Source: JBMOKT01 sp049323895 (GTDB lineage Bacteria; Bacillota; Peptococcia; Peptococcales; BICA1-8). Taken from it: a stretch of DNA of 64,000 nt. The translations under genes were made by a program, and so were the position numbers. Shown in pieces: positions 63,590 to 64,000 of this stretch. The stretch is taken from contig JBMOKT010000024.1 in the NCBI GenBank assembly GCA_049323895.1, positions 4,883 to 68,882 on the forward strand, in the 5' to 3' direction. Position 1 is the stretch's first letter. Every line of letters begins with the position of its first letter. The notes beneath the pieces were generated by a model, which was not told where the DNA came from, did not search any database, and saw only the letters and a list, made by a program, of their open reading frames with translations.

Positions 63590-64000
63590 CTACCTGTGTT
63601 TAAGTTTTGACTCTAGGTTATCACTTAAGTTAATAACTATAATAGCTTCGTCTTTCTCCACATTTAAATCAAAATATGTTCCCGTAGGATATACAACAGC
63701 AAACAAATCTGCAATTTCCCGGTAAATAATTTCCTGTCCTGCTTGCAAAGCTTTCTCCTTATACATTCGTATTAGACTTGGTCCCTCACCCCCTTTTAAA
63801 ATCAACTTTTCCTGATTTGATAATATTCCTGATGCCTTAACCAAAATCATGTCATCTACAATTCGCAATCCCATCTTAGCTGTCCCTTTGCCTAAGACTT
63901 TTTTTAATACACCGTTTAACATATAAATAAGTTCTTGCTCTATTTGGGGTAGAGTATTATTAACCAATATTGAAATGACAAACTCACCTCCAAAATCCAA
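63590..64000 (-). CDS. DUF2294-like small protein (5' end at or beyond window edge)
   Basis: The 136 or so residues visible resemble DUF2294: a helical start, then M-G-L-R-I-V-D-D-M-I-L-V-K-A-S-G-I-L-S-N-Q-E-K, and a beta-rich end. Function of the family is not known. The true start is uncertain: the frame is open to the edge, where the first codon reads TTG. An internal GGAGGTGAG box lies at about 63985-63991 with no ATG/GTG at the right distance; an ATT (63976) or a TTG (63967) would be the nearest in-frame options. Confidence 0.6.
   Translation of the reverse strand: MDFGGEFVISILVNNTLPQIEQELIYMLNGVLKKVLGKGTAKMGLRIVDDMILVKASGILSNQEKLILKGGEGPSLIRMYKEKALQAGQEIIYREIADLFAVVYPTGTYFDLNVEKDEAIIVINLSDNLESKLKHR

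Overview
The window looks like a low-GC, Gram-positive clostridial chromosome, probably from a Peptococcaceae- or Dethiobacter-like anaerobe. This rests on AT-rich intergenic DNA, strong purine-rich ribosome-binding sites often paired with TTG or GTG starts, many predicted lipoproteins with no outer-membrane genes, copper-amine-oxidase-type 'stalk' domains on secreted proteins, a TAXI-type TRAP transporter, CotH/VTC/DUF4956 proteins and a RAYT transposase with REP-like palindromes. The species cannot be fixed from sequence alone. No rRNA, tRNA or CRISPR array was recognised.

Layout. 1-13197 (minus) is one uninterrupted reading frame of 4399 codons that runs off the left edge: a giant secreted repeat protein whose Shine-Dalgarno sequence sits directly behind an intrinsic terminator. 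13.3-19.7 kb holds a membrane-anchored TPR protein, a divergent TetR regulator, a three-gene ABC-2 exporter and a small 4Fe-4S membrane protein. 19.9-20.8 kb is a RAYT (Y1) transposase between inverted REP-like elements; five copies of that element lie at gene ends in the window. 20.8-27.2 kb (all minus) carries DUF3307 and GAF/HD-GYP genes, then a CHASE2 adenylate cyclase - FecR protein - NHL/stalk protein operon. 27.6-30.7 kb (plus) is a TAXI TRAP transporter. 30.9-34.2 kb (minus) is a CitA/DcuS-like kinase, its response regulator and a DctP-type binding protein, resembling the Bacillus DctB-DctS-DctR sensory unit. A 35-bp direct repeat flanks this unit.

34.5-44.4 kb (minus) is the most notable region: a Gram-positive Pel-like exopolysaccharide operon, galE-like epimerase - CotH-kinase lipoprotein - VTC domain - DUF4956 - PelD - PelE-like - PelF - PelG, followed by a DivIVA-domain gene. 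PelA, PelB and PelC are absent. The PelD homologue has lost the GGDEF active site but keeps the RxxD c-di-GMP inhibitory-site motif at the canonical spacing, so polymer export is probably controlled by c-di-GMP; the HD-GYP gene at 21.5 kb could degrade that signal.

44.6-52.9 kb holds a DUF438/hemerythrin/PAS protein, an orphan 7TM histidine kinase, an AKR - radical SAM - MFS operon and SelO. 53.1-63.3 kb is a second giant surface protein (3390 aa) of Ig-like/DUF5011 repeats, a beta-propeller-like part and a C-terminal stalk domain. The right edge has a DUF2294-like gene. Overall the window combines surface adhesin-like giants, a polysaccharide machine and second-messenger genes, which suggests a biofilm or cell-surface region.
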